DNA from: Cyanoderma ruficeps
Taxonomy: Eukaryota; Chordata; Aves; Passeriformes; Timaliidae
Assembly: GCA_008694505.1 (NCBI GenBank)
Contig: VZDJ01000219.1
Coordinates: 2,024,526-2,088,525 of the forward strand
Direction of reading: 5' to 3'
Length of the DNA: 64,000 nt
Shown here: one piece after another, positions 27,401-41,015 of the stretch
Numbering within the stretch: position 1 is the first letter of the stretch
Layout of the letters: each line of letters opens with the position of its first letter
Program-made: the position numbers and the translations under genes
The notes under the pieces: generated by a model
The model's input: the letters and a program-made list of their open reading frames with translations, nothing else
Databases searched by the model: none
What the model was told of the DNA's origin: nothing

Positions 27401-30400
27401 CTCACTCAAAGGAGCAAAGACTAATAAAGGAATTCTTTTCGCCCCAAACACTCCAAGATACGATTTTTTTTAAAGTCAATCCTATTCAAAGCGACCAATG
27501 AAAAGACAAAATTAATATTTCTATATGTTATTGTATACTTGTAAAAACCCAGACTGTTATTTCCTAAGCTAACAAACTGAGCTGTCTCTTTTTTATGCAT
27601 TAACAATTAATATGGATTCTGCTTAAAGACATCTGTAATGCTTTGGGCTGTATTTATGGTGTGATAATTGTCATTTTGAGACACAGAACACCAAGATGAT
27701 AGAAAGACATAGCTGAACTGTTCACTATCTAAGGGACAACACTGCTATCATGTTCAAAATACTGCCCCAAGCAATGAAAAGTTTCATAAATCTTTTTTTT
27801 CCTCTACCACTGTTGTCAGCTTCTATTTTTTGCCTGCGGCTGAATGTGATTATAATCTGTTTCCAGCGTACAAGAAAACAAAGTGATCTAGAATATAATG
27901 AGTGGGGAACATTTTGGAGCCCCCCTGAGCTGCAGGATATTTCCAGCTGCTAGCAGAGCTGATAACGGACTTAATAGAGCTAATGATTTCTAATGCCACT
28001 AACACAAGGCTATTTTCACAGTGGGTAAATAATGACTCTTTTGTTTTGGAAATAGTTAAGGAGTCATGTAGATATTTGATAAGCACATGATACAGTATAA
28101 ATGCAGCAATATTTGGGTAACTAATGGTGGATTACACCACAGCTAGAAGATAATATGCTTTTGTATTTCCTTCTAGGAACTTAAAAGTTTATAACCCTGT
28201 TAAGACCAGTGTGACAGCAAGGAGATTTCACTGTAAACAATTACAAGTAATGTTTTAATCTAAGCATAAAAAAGCATCCGTTTGTTTCAGTGCACTGCAT
28301 CTTTGTTTTAATGTTGGTAATTAATATTCCAGATCTTCACTAGAAATAAAATAAAAACTAATTGGGTAGTAAAAGAAATCTTCTTGAGAATTGAATGCAA
28401 AAACTGCATCGATGGGGCAAACTATGAATAGCACAAATGCCTTAAGTCATCACTGCATATTTCTGATGAGGATTAACAATATTTTCTTGGTTTCCTCCTC
28501 TCCCAGTGTGCAACCTGTGCTCCCCATTCAAGGGCCTGAGCTCCCATCTAAGAGAATTCCACCCTGTAGGCTGCAAGACTCCTTGCAGGTTTTTTGTGTG
28601 GCATTATACAGAAAAGATTCCCTATGGTAAAAATGCATTTCTTCTTCCCTTTTCTTCTCTCCTGAAGTTACCTTCCTATAGAGGCTGCACATATGGATCT
28701 CCAATTTTTCCTTCAAGAAACTGGAACATTATTTCATATTAAGTTCATGGCAGCTGTAAGGAGTGTTTGGGACTTCCATCCTACTCACTGCAGCACTTAG
28801 TGCTTCCATGCCCCCACAGTTTGACTGCTTTTTGAGCTTTCTCAGCTGTATCCAATCCCAAACAGGATTCTCTGGATGGGGACTGTGTCAGCACATGTCC
28901 CTCTGTCACCCTAAATAGGTGGTGTCAGTCAACACCACAATGTGTTAACAATCTAAACTTCTTAATGGAAACAAAGAAATAATAATAACCCTGATAAGGC
29001 AAAAACGTAAGGTTTAAATAAAATAATTCAAGCTAGGCAGAGATTTTCAAGCCAAAATGAAAGAAATGAAAGGACTTACAGTGTGAATGGAGGATAATAA
29101 ATTGTGTAATGCAATAAAACAATATCTACCCATTATAAACTTTATATATTTTGGGAAAGCAGATGATAACCCCCATTGTGATTCATTTTCACATATCTTG
29201 AAATATTACAGGAAGCAGGCAAAAATAATTAAATTTACCTAACTGTATTTCAAGCTATTGCTTCACTGCTTAAAGAAAATGCAAACTTAAGCAAAGAGTC
29301 TGATACAGCTGCTGGTGTCAAACTGAGAATGCAATCTCTTCTCTGGTTTGTTACTGTCATTGCTTCATTATGAGAAGAAATTGTAGATTGGAACAGAAAT
29401 ATTTCATGGTCTAAGAGTTAATATCAGGTTTTGTTTGTGCTGGTGATCCTGCAGTAAATGATAGGTCAAACATCCAAGGAACAGCACGAGATTGTTCCAC
29501 ATCACGAATAAATCAGGTTAAATATTGTGAAAAATACATCCAGTAGGGACTCCAGGTTCCAAATCAGGTTTGGTATCAGAAGGCCAAGAAATACAGGGTT
29601 TGTAAATTCATATATTTGACAGGCATGAGCAAGCCAATGAATTTAATCATAAGGAAACAATACCACGATCAAGTAATGTGACAACTGCAATCACTAACTT
29701 CAATGACTTGCTCAAGTGTCTCTTCTCCCTTAGCAGAGACAGGGAAAAGGGAAAACCACCAGATGTCAACACTTCTAGAAAATATTAGGTATCATATTAA
29801 TTGAATTCCTAAACACTAATACTCAGAAATCCACCTTTTTTTTTTTCTAATAGGAGCAGAAATAAAGACAAATTCAAGAGACATCAAAAACTAAGCTAGA
29901 GCAGAGAACACTGCAAGTATAGCACTGCCAATTTGAGATGGATGTCAAAGGCCTACACAATATAAAAACCAAGAATATTGAGCAAGTTTGAGAACAAGAT
30001 GGCTAAGCTGCTCAAAGAATAAGAATTAAGGACTGCTTAATTAAAAACCACTACAGTATCACAGGGCAGAGCTATATTACATGCATTAGCATATAAAAAA
30101 TGAAAAAGTAGGTATTTTGGAGATCAAGGAGCTCTTCTGTATTGATACATGAGTTGTAATGCCAAACAAAACTAGATTCAAACATGTAGATCAGGAATTT
30201 ACAATAAGAATAGACAGCTGTCAAAGAAAAAGGTAATAAGTTGGCAGTGAATTCAACATTTTTATATGGAAAATACCTAAGGAATGGAAAAAGTCTAGTA
30301 GAGAATGCTTAACAAAAGGTCTTGAAAACTGAGAAGATATAGAGGAAACAAATCTTGCTAAGTGTAAAAGCAATCAAATTTTCTTAAAAATAATTAAAAT

Positions 30401-32978
30401 ACAATGCACTAGGCAGTCCTTCAAAGGGAAGCAGGGCTTTGTAGCAGGTGAGGGGACAGAAGATGCAATTCAGCGTTGACAAATACAACTTAAAATTCTT
30501 CTACTAAATGCTGATTACTGAAACCAACACCAAGAAGAAAAAGGTGTGGACGGATGAATTTTTTCTGTGAGCGGACCAAGGAAAAAAGGGTAATGCAGTG
30601 AAGATTCCAGGATAATATTCTAAATGCATAACAAAGGAGGAAAATAAAAACGTGGTGTATCTGCTATGCCGTGACATCAAGTGCTGCATGCTGTTAGAGA
30701 ATGGAAAGACAACCAGGGGCTCACTTACAACATGCCTTGTGCAAACATCAGCAGAGAGCCAAGCTGGGGGACACAGCGTTATTCACTCACAGTGCCTGAA
30801 AGGTGATCCGTGTTACCCCACACCCATCCGGCCTCATTCCTGCTCAGCCTTGAGAAACAAGCAGAAAAGTGTCTATTCAACACAACTGCTGTCTGTAAAC
30901 CCAGATTAGCATTTAGCCTGGGAAGCTGCCAGTGTCCTCCCTGCAGACAGAGATGAGCTGGCCTCTCTGGGAGCAGAGGAAACACAGAATTTCTGAGGTC
31001 CCTCACACACACCCTGCTGGGATCCAGGGACACAGGGACAAATGTTCCCCAAAACCCTTAGAGCTCTGCATTTGCAATTGTGCCTTACAGAACACAATCC
31101 CAGTATTTCTTTATTGACTATAGCCCTGAAAAGTTTGCCCTCTGTCTCCCTGTGGACTTAGATAAGAAATCTTACTCTGTTAGGAAACTAAGAATTGAAA
31201 AAACTACAAGGTGTGCAGACACACATATTTGTTGCACAAGTCTCAGCTGAGTGAAGTCAGTGTTTTAAAATCAGTCAATAATCTCTTCAGTGAATTCTTT
31301 CACTGGTGTTTCAGGAAGATACAAGTGCACATCCGGCTAAGGCAGCAGGGAGCAGGCACACACCGTAATCTCAGCATTGGATGACAAGCACAGAATTTGG
31401 CCATATTTTGATATGCCTTGGATTAATAAAGAAAAGAAACCTGCCCCAAGGGTCAGGTAACCAAAAGGTGGCTTGTGACTGACTCCCCAGACACAACCAG
31501 GAATACAATCAGTGGTTTCAGACCTGGCAGTCAGGTACACTGCTCCTGCTCAGGACAGGTGTCTTCCAGCAATCATAGCCCAGCATTTCTTGTGGGAGAA
31601 CACCTATGCTGCCAATACACACAGAAACACACTTCTCTACTGGCACATACCCTCAACTGCATGGGCAATCCAAACACCAGGCTGCAATAACCAGCTGATG
31701 AAGCCCAATGTGTAATTTCCTAAGTGTGAAGAGCTTGTGTGCACACTTGCTGTGCAGGATCAGATTCCTCCCTGGATGTTTTCCAACTCCTGTGGCCTTT
31801 CCCATGTGGGCAGCATGGTCAGGATCCAGTGCCCAGGGCAGAGCCTGGGACACTTGAGCTCTGCAGTGAGTGCAGGCATCTGCTGGCTCCATTTCCCTCT
31901 GGTTCATCCCTAAGTTGTCCAAGGGAATGAGGTCTCTCCATCTCCAAATGCAGGGCCCTGTGTCCACGTTCTAAGCACAGTTTATAGCTGGACATCAACT
32001 GCACTGAAAGAAGGTGCAGCTCTCTCTTCAGTCCAGCCACTGTGCTTTATATAAATGATTCTTTTCACTTGTGAGTCAAGCCAGTTATTGCTGGATATTG
32101 CTCAAATGAACTGCAGAATCATCAGAGCAAAATAGTAACAAAGGCATCACTTAGGCACAGCCTAAGTACTGATATTTCTGTCACAAGTGATAAACAATAA
32201 TACATTGTCTTCAATTTTCTAACATTTCATAACTTTTCAGTCAAAGAGACAATACTCTTCTGTTCTCATTTCTTGGTAATTCACAATGCTCCTACTAGCC
32301 AGTTCACAAACAATTAGAACACATTTGTTCTTCAGATATTATTAGTTTACACATCTGATTTTTTAACTCCAAGCAATTACGAGCCCAGTGCACTGCAAGC
32401 AAAGCTGCTGGTCAAGGAGACAGCAGAGTAAAAACAGAACAAAGCTTCTCAAGATCAAAAATTAAAGAGCTACAGTGTTAAAGGCATTGTTTATTCACAT
32501 TTGAGAAGGCTGGAAGAGATAGGCATGCTGCCTGCCTCAGCTTTTATGGGGGATGTGGGAAAGAAAAAAGAATCTCATGGTTCGTAAGAGCTAGAAATAG
32601 CTTATCATTTATTTGTGGTCCCTGAGTTATCTGTCTGCTGTCAGGCCTGCACAGACACACTGCTGGGCTGCCTTCCCTCCCACCCCACAGAGCAGGACAT
32701 CTCTGAAAAAGGACAATCTATTTCCTTTCTGATGTTCTTTCTAAACATCATGTACTCCCCAAAACTGTATTTATTTTTCTTGAAGTAAAACCAACAATAA
32801 TAGTTACATGAGAAAAGAAAAAATAAATAAGGGAAGGAGATGGAAGTGGGAAGGACTGCCACTGAGACACACTGCTGAAAGAAACACACAAAATTTATTT
32901 GCTTGCTTTGATGTTTCACACTGGTAGAGCTTCTGGACCTGAAAAAGCCAGGTGATTATTATCTTTGTCTTTTTTTAA

Positions 32979-33018
32979 TAGATATATATATATATACACA
33001 CACATATATATATGCATA
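32979..33018. repeat. (TA)n(CA)n(TA)n compound microsatellite
   Basis: Alternating AT repeats, then ACACACACA, then TATATATATGCATATA. A compound dinucleotide microsatellite inside the 46.5 kb intron. Confidence 0.9.
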
Positions 33019-34099
33019 TAACTACCATCATCAGTAACTCAATAAACAGTTTAAATGCACACAGCACTTCCTTATGACATTTCTCCAATTACTCCTTCAA
33101 ATTTTGACACAGATTTCTTCCTTCCTAAACAGATCCATCAGTACTGCTTCCTCCCAAGCTGGTGACTGTCACCTTCTAATCAGTTGGCATTTATCCTGGG
33201 ATATACAGGGAGGCAAACAGCTTTTTCCTCCCACACCAAGCTCTTCTGCAAGGTGCAGCTTGTTTCCCTCCCGAGAAGGGCAGAGTGTGCCACCATCAGT
33301 GTGTAACAAATGGTGAACTTGTGGTGCATGGCAGCAAAACAGAAGGGTCAGGGAGGCACTGGCAGGCTCTGCAGGGGTCACATTGGTCTGTGGACAGCCA
33401 AAGAGAGCAGCCCCAGCCACCTCATCTCTACATCCCTGCTCACCTCTGATTATTTTATTGGGTTCCCATTATCAGCCTGCACACCTAAATTGATCTATGG
33501 AGAACAGCAGAGGTTGTTTCCACGCCTGCTCTCTGCCAGCCTGTTCTGATTGCTCTCATTATTCCCCTTTCCAACAGAGGGAGATTCATTACTTGATGCA
33601 TAAAACTGACTCGCTCCAGCCCTTTGCTTATAGCCCGAATTTCTCACCACATACAGATCATGCCACTATTTCTTCCCTCCTAAACTGTTTGACATCACAG
33701 CTTTTAACTGAACAGGGGAAGGAATAGAGGGAAGGAATGGAACACAAACTGTTAAAATGATTATTAGAAAGCAAAGGATCCACAGGAAGCATAACAGCTT
33801 CCTGAGGCCGCTGGAAATTTAAACATTTCTTGTTTAATTCCCATTTATACCGCAAAGTTTTCAAGCCAGTCAGCTGAGGAAATGAAAACAAAAACTATTG
33901 TTTACAAAGAGAGCACCTGTAGAGCAGCCCATGCTCTGCAGCTCTCTGGCCTTCACTGGGCTCCCTGCTAAGAATAAGGAATAATGTTTTTGAACCATCA
34001 TTAGCTTTCATTCTGCTGCTGCCCTTCTGTTGCCACACTACTCCTCTATGTAAATGGGATTTATTTATTCATAGGCACTGGCATACCATTCCTTTTGTC

Positions 34100-34290
34100 A
34101 AAGCTGGTCTCACACACCGTTGTCTCTGCGCTGGTATAAACGAGGTGGAAAAGCAATTAATACAGGCGGGATTTGGGGCGGGGGCAGCGCCGTGCCCAAC
34201 ACAATCTCCGTGGGAGTGACTGCAGCTCTGGGCACGGCCAGATAAGGGAAGTGACACAGATTAAAACAAATCGTTCATCCCTACCGGAGA
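34100..34290. promoter_or_regulatory. Candidate intronic regulatory block (CpG-rich, GC box)
   Basis: About ten CpG dinucleotides fall in roughly 160 bases inside an otherwise CpG-poor intron. Motifs visible on the plus strand: TATAAA (34135-34140), a homeodomain core in GCAATTAA (34153-34160), an Sp1-type GC box GGGGCGGGG (34175-34183) and a GATA motif AGATAA (34240-34245). The combination suggests an enhancer or an alternative promoter. No transcription start can be shown, and single motifs of this length occur by chance. Confidence 0.3.
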
Positions 34291-37200
34291 GCAGCTAAGC
34301 AAACAACAGCAGTAAAAGCATAAACGTCAATTTGGAATGATAAAGGATACAATCTAAATGTANGGGAGAAATAGAAATTACACATTACCCAAGTACCAGA
34401 TGCAATAAACAAACAAATATGTAAACACACGCATGAATATGCATATAGAAAAATTCAGATCGCTGGATTGATGGCTGAAGTAGCTCGATTTTAAAGTAAA
34501 ATACTGAGCCATTTTAAAAAAAGTTTGACTGCTGGATTTGAAGGGGAAAAAAAATCTTATTTATACTCCCGGTAATTTTATTTTAATTTTGAATAATCTG
34601 CAAGTGCCTCAACACATGCTTTCCTCTACATTTGCATATTAATGAGACAACTGTCCATAAGACACAAACCAACGCCAGGAGATACTTTCATTTCTCACAA
34701 GAAGCTGGCTTTTTATCTGCTGAATGAACTGTCAAAAGGGTTCTCTAATTGCTTTCAGAATTTCCTCTGCCTTTTTCCTCCACGTTTTCTAGTTCCCTGC
34801 AGCAGTTTGCCAGATGAACTATAAGGTTTCAAAGCTCATTTAAATAATCTTACGCCTATTCTAGCCCTGGTGAAAAAAAACCCAAATAGCTTCATCCAAA
34901 CTGTGACCTAATAACCAGTCACACAGATCAGTTAAAAGACCAACACAAGATTTACTTATCCCAGTCTAGCTGACACTGTTGGATGAACCAAACATTTATT
35001 TTGTTATGGAAAGAAGTTTAAATTTAACTTAATGAAAAAAGGCCACAAATACGAAGGAAATTATCAAGAGTTACACGTAGGAATCACTTCGTAAAGCACT
35101 TTACACAAAAAGATTTTTCACAGTGCCACTAAACTGGGAGAGAACCCATTTAAGATTTTGACCTCTGTCTGGCGTTGTCCCATCCACCCGTCAACAAGTT
35201 TTTGATGCGAGCAAAAACCGTAACAAAACCAAATTAACCAAAAAATGTGCATGTACAGACGCCCCCAGCTCCACGCAGCTGTGACACAACTGATGCTGCA
35301 TCACCTTGTGCATTTCAATAATGATCCATTCCAGGTGCCTGGAGGTGGTGTCAGGCTCCAGACTGCAATAATGTATGATAGCAGGGGCCATCAGCACAGC
35401 TCCCTGCCAACTCAACTCTCTCCTCAGCTTAACATCTCAAACTCTTGCCGGCAAACATTTAGACATGAGAGAAAGTGGGGGGGAAATGAGAGCCTACATT
35501 TTATTCCTCCAATTCGGAAATGCAATTCCTATTTGAAATGCAGTCCCCAAACATTAGGTGAATAATTTTAGATTAATAAAATATGGCATTAGTGGTGCCG
35601 AGTTTGAGTCCTTCAGGAGGTTCTCTGTAACTGGGGGAAGTTACTGTTCCGATCCCTGTCATGAGGCAATTATACTGCCTGACGTCTAACATCTTGCAAG
35701 GCAATCTCACTTTTGGGCATTAAGAATTAGCTGTGTTAATCTCATTTTATGAAAGACATAATATTTTCCTTTCAAGTATTCTTTTTAGAAACATGAGCTG
35801 CCAAATATGCCTTATAATCTAAGGTTTCCATTCACAACTGTTTTTTATTCTAGTAATGTCAACTTCACTTATATTTACAAACAAGCAACACTGATTCTTT
35901 GTATTTTCAGTATTTTTATTTTTGCTTCTATCCTAGAAATATATTAAAAGGAGATTTAAATATGCAATAGAGCTGTTTGAAATTCTGCATCTGTTCATCG
36001 CCATTCCAAGCAAAAATGTATATTTATTTTGTAAGCATTCTATTATTTTTTTGCATTGGGATTTTTTTAATACTTGTCTTATTTTTAAAGATGTAAATAA
36101 AGATTAATTTCAATGTAGCTGCTCCTCTGCCATTTTTCTAAAGACTAATAAAACTGATAAAATAATTTGAATGACAAAGGAATATATTAGTTTACATTCT
36201 ACCATTTCTTTGGACAATTTTCCATATGTACATACACCCCATACACTAGAAGTTCCACCATTTATTAATCTTTTCTGTGTTGCCTATTTGAATATTCTGT
36301 TTTTCTTTCTTAGAACAACCTGGTCATCGTTCTACAAAAAATTGGCCTAGTCTTGCTTTGGGAAGTGTCAGGCAAAGGGCTTTTCCTGGCAGCCAGGCAG
36401 GCAGGGGAATGTTCTGGAGAGAGGAACATTCTGTTTGAGCAGCACAGACCAGGCCTGTGCAGGTGCAGTCACCACTGGTGAAATGTTTTCTGCATCCCTG
36501 TGTCCACGGGCACCACAGCTTCACTTTGGCTCCCAAATCCCACATTTCCAAACACTCTGCAGGGGGTTCCTGCCAGGATCAAAGACAGGCTTTCCTCTCT
36601 CTTCTTCTAAACCCTGCCTGTCACAGGCAAGAAAACAAACCCACACAAATACCACATTGTCCAAGACATGTGAGGAAAAATACAAACAAAATAATGAGAA
36701 CCTGCCAGCAGCAGCCTCATGCTCTTCCCTGGCTGTCTGTGCTATAGGGACTGGTGAGGAAATCACCAACAAAGACCTGCAGCAGTGATGGAAAAGGGCA
36801 GGACAGCCTGGAAGGGGTTAACGTTGTGCTGCACCTCCCCAGAGAGCTGCAGCCCTCCTTCAGCCATCCCCTGCAGCAGGGAGAAGCACCTGATCTGTGG
36901 GATCCACAGAGCCCGGGGATCTTGGGCTGGCTGATGCTGGTATTTATTAGTCATAAAAGAAGGAAGCCAAGGACTGAGAGCTAAAACAGATTGAGGCAGG
37001 ATGAGGAGCTGGGAAATGGAAAGCTGTCAGTCAGGGGGATGGAGCCAACGAGGCTCTGAGAGAAACAAGGCAGAAAGGCAGACCTGAGAGAGGGGAGAAA
37101 AGAGACATTCGGAGCTCCCAGTAGAGGAAAGGAGTAAAAACTATTGAGAAAGGTGAGACAAAAATCAAAACAGAAAAAGCCTGACACAGAGCCAGACAAA

Positions 37201-40200
37201 TTAAAGGGTGGAAGTCGTTTGTAAGAATCACTAAAAGGTGAGGAAGGGAAATGAGAATTAGGATTAGACAGACAAGCAGGATATGCACTGAGTAACTAGC
37301 AAAGCTGGAAAAGGACCACCAGGAGAATGGTGGGAGGGGTGCCCTGCTACCCGGGGGCACTTCCCAGGCTGGCCAAAAAGCTGCTGGGGCTGAGGGGCAG
37401 AGCAGAGCTCCAGCTCCTGGAGCATTGCAGAGGAAAAGCCTGGGCACATCCAGCCTTATTTCTGAAAATCAGAGGCTTCTCCAGGCTTGAGTCTGCAGCT
37501 TAGGCTTCAGATCCTTTAAAGTTCTGTGTGTTTTATGTTCTTGGGCCATTTTGTTGTAAAATAGGAAACAAGTCTCAGTGAACAGAGAGTGACAGCTTCA
37601 GCTGGTGAGCAGGAGCTGTGGCTGCTACCAAACAACACACAGCTATTAATTTATTTGAGGATTATTCTTATTATTTCTCTTCACAATAACATTAAATGAG
37701 CTATGTACATACACTGATGGAAGACACACTTCACAGTTTCTGTCAACAGTGTATGTGTTACAAGTTTGAATTTTTATTTGAAGTTTCCAGAGCTGCTTTG
37801 TTTGCTAGAGAGTTGATCTCAATTTTTTGTTGACACCAAAGCAGAGCAGATTAACTTGGAAATGATGCTCAAAGCTTGAAGTGCTGTTGGATCATTTGTC
37901 CTTATTGAATGAAGGCAGACTTCTGCATTATATTACACACTGCTGGTGGTGCCACGGCTTTAAATATTGTTCTTTTCATCACTCTTTGTCAATTATCCTA
38001 AATTCGGAGTATTTTTTAACTAAATAAATATTTGTGCGTGGTGACTGTCAGCATTAGTACAAAAGTCTTGAAAAGCCAGCTCATAAATGAAATTTTGATC
38101 TCAGCAAATTCATTCTTTTCAGATAGCTATAGTTCCAGAATAAATGATCATCTCTAATATCATTACCTGAACATAGCAAACCTGGATTGTGAAGGGTCTT
38201 AGCAGTGAATGATGATAGGCATCAGAGGCTTAATGTTTAATTACTGAACAGAGTTTTCTGGAGAGTTAAGAGCTAATATCACTCATTGCTGCTGTTGGCT
38301 ATGTGGCAGAATATTGTGGTTGTTGCGATCTGTCAGGGAGAAGTGATTCATAAACTTTGCTGCCTGCTCCTCAAATCCACAGCTGGTGGGAATAAAAAAT
38401 GGACAGCTATTTATGGCTGAAAATCCCAACAGGAAATGTCCTGAAACTCACATGAAAAATAGGTAGAAAATCTTAATGAGAAGGGGACAGTACATTCCTA
38501 TACACTGTGAAGGACAGAACACAAATGAGTTACTGATATTCCCTTGGACCTGTATGTTTTAGGAGCTAAGGGTAATAACTAAACTAATTCTCATGATAAT
38601 TAACAAAGGCAAACCCCCTGCCCAACAAAGAGAGTGAAGCAAGCTGGGTTTGACATCTTAATGCCCTCTCAATGTAAACTATGTTGGAAAGGAACAAAGG
38701 AAAGGGAAGATTGAAGAAGATTCATATACCTACTTTTTCTTTGGCTACAAACAGTAGGGACACACCCTGAGCTCTAAAGGAACTGAAGAACATCCCCAGT
38801 GACCCAGTGGCAAAGGTTTTGTGGGGAATGGCAGGTGTAGGTGTCTGGCTCACAGACCTAAGGTGGTTTTTTCTTTCCATCAGTCCATTTTCTTTTGTTC
38901 CAAACCATTGAGAAAGCTGAAGTATAGTGAGTTAAAGAACTACAACCCACCCCACATATCATGAGAACAAAATTTTTCTCCCTTTATCCCTTTATTACTT
39001 GAATAGAGATTGCAGGAACATTCAGAAGTGCTGTGAGTGCTCCCACAGGCACAGCAGCTCCCTGGGCTGAGGCTCCCACCAAAGCAATCCCTCCAAAAAC
39101 ACAAACTCTAAGCACCACAATCCAGAATGTTCACTTTCAGGGACGATTTCAACAGGTGCATCTCACATCTTGATATGCTGAGCAGTAGTAAGAACAAATG
39201 TTTGTTGTGGTGATTGTGAGGTTCCTTTTCTATTTAAAGCCTTTACTACTTAAAAAATGCTCTGTTTGAAAAAAAAATTCTGCACTTTTCTGTATTCACA
39301 TGTTGCTTTGTATTCATGAATAGTTGCATATGTGTTTAAGAGTGAAGGCAAAAAGAAGGAGCTTAGATGGAGATTAATTCATGAAAATCTAAAGCTTGAT
39401 TTTAGATATTGAATACTCATTTAAATTTGTCTGACAGAGCTCTGTTCTCCACTCTCATCTGTTTCAATCTAGTTAATGAAATAATGTTTTATATAATAAA
39501 TAACAGGGGAATTAAGCCAAGGAGTTAACAGTAAGCACTAAATAATGAATCAATGCAAGTCTGGCACATAGCTTAACGTTGTTTGCAAAAGAAATACATC
39601 AGATTTGATCTTTAAAAGGGAAGCAGAGCCCTAAGGGACTGGGGAAGGGTGATCTCTCCTATTCTGTACCTGCTGGCAGAAGGCCCTGTGATTCTGCCAT
39701 GGCTGCAGTAAGAACTGAACCATTTACTGACAACTGGAAGAAGGAAGAAAAATAGGAGGTGAAAGGAAAGAAAAAATAAAACCAGCACAGAAAGACATAA
39801 TGTAGAAGAGATGGAGCAAGGTACAGAGTTCCTCATGAGAGAAAGGAGCAGCAAGAGGCACAGTGTGGCACATGCTCCAGAGAGGTCAGCAGGGAGAATC
39901 AGTTCAGACTCACATGAAAAGATGAAGAAGGAGCAGCAGCACCTCTCAGCACAGCAGGACATTCTCCAAAGGAGACACTGCAGATCCCAAGCAGAGCTAA
40001 TTGGAATGTCATTTTACACAAACATCTCGAAGAGTGCAGCTTTCCAGCTGTTTGTGACAGTCCAGAGCGCTGCCAAAAGGGGCAGCTGAGCCCTCCTGGC
40101 CCGGCCCTTCCCTTGCTGTTGCAGGTGACACCACCAGTGTGCTCTGGGTGACACCAGCCTGCCAGTCCTTGGGACCAAACCTTGTTCCCAGGCTGGCCCA

Positions 40201-40988
40201 GCTGCCAGGCAGGAGTTTGATGCTCCAGGAACACAGAGCTGCTGGAGCTGGCACAAAGGGAGGGAGAACAGCAGCAGCAGGGCGCAGCCAGGGGCAGGGA
40301 AGGCAGCTCGGTGTGGGGCTCATGGCAACCAGTGATGAAAATCAGACACCAAACTGAGAGTGTGACAGCCATTGTACAGGAATGAACTCCTTCACAGCTG
40401 CCTACGGCACTCTCTGAGTAATCATAAAGACTCTTTTTACCAAACGTCATTTTTGGCTAAAGTCTGTCCTATATTTTGGCAGGTGACACACGCAGGCTGC
40501 ACTTACAGGTATAACCCCATGAAGCTGTGTCTCACTCCGATGAGAACGAGGTGCTTTATAAACATTAATGCATTTTCAGGCAGAGCTGCCAGTCTTCTGT
40601 GGCAGTGCCATCAGTCAGCTCTTTTCTGGGAGGGACAGGGTGGTTCAGCCGTGGCTGCTCACAGCAGTGAGCTCAGTTTGAGCTGAGGCAGGGCTGACTT
40701 GTGCTGCCAAATGAAGGCAACGTTTTGCCCATAAGTCTCAGTTCTGGTGAATAATCCAAAGGAAAAAAAAAAAATCTCTCAATGCAGGCATCACGACTGA
40801 GACACTTGGAAAAGGTGGCCTTTTGGATCTGAGGCTTGCTGCTTGTCAGCACCACTGATAACCAGGGTGCATCTCATGCTGAGGCATCTCTGGGCAGGAA
40901 GGAGCAGGGGCTGAGCAGGGTGGGGAGGAGCCTCTGAACTGGGGCTGTATTTCTGCATGCTGAGGGAAACAGTGGAAAGGTCACAGCA

Positions 40989-41015
40989 ATAAAATAAAAC
41001 TAAACTAAACTAAAC
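40989..41015. repeat. (TAAAC)n short repeat
   Basis: AAAATAAAACTAAACTAAACTAAAC-type array of about four pentamer units followed by GGGGTT. Confidence 0.75.

Noticed and set aside
29830..30650. Possible ancient retroelement body
   Set aside because: A/G-rich texture recalls decayed retroelement sequence, but I could not match it to a specific family; a repeat-library search would be needed.
34363..34363. Single N
   Set aside because: An isolated ambiguous base call, not a feature.
37031..37447. Apparent multi-pass membrane protein on the minus strand
   Set aside because: Hydrophobic residues arise from a pyrimidine-rich strand (Leu, Phe, Ser, Pro codons); no homologous family recognised.
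39899..40450. Minus-strand open frame of 183 residues, with three overlapping frames
   Set aside because: Several frames on both strands are open at once, a sign of stop-poor GC-rich composition rather than coding. No family resemblance.
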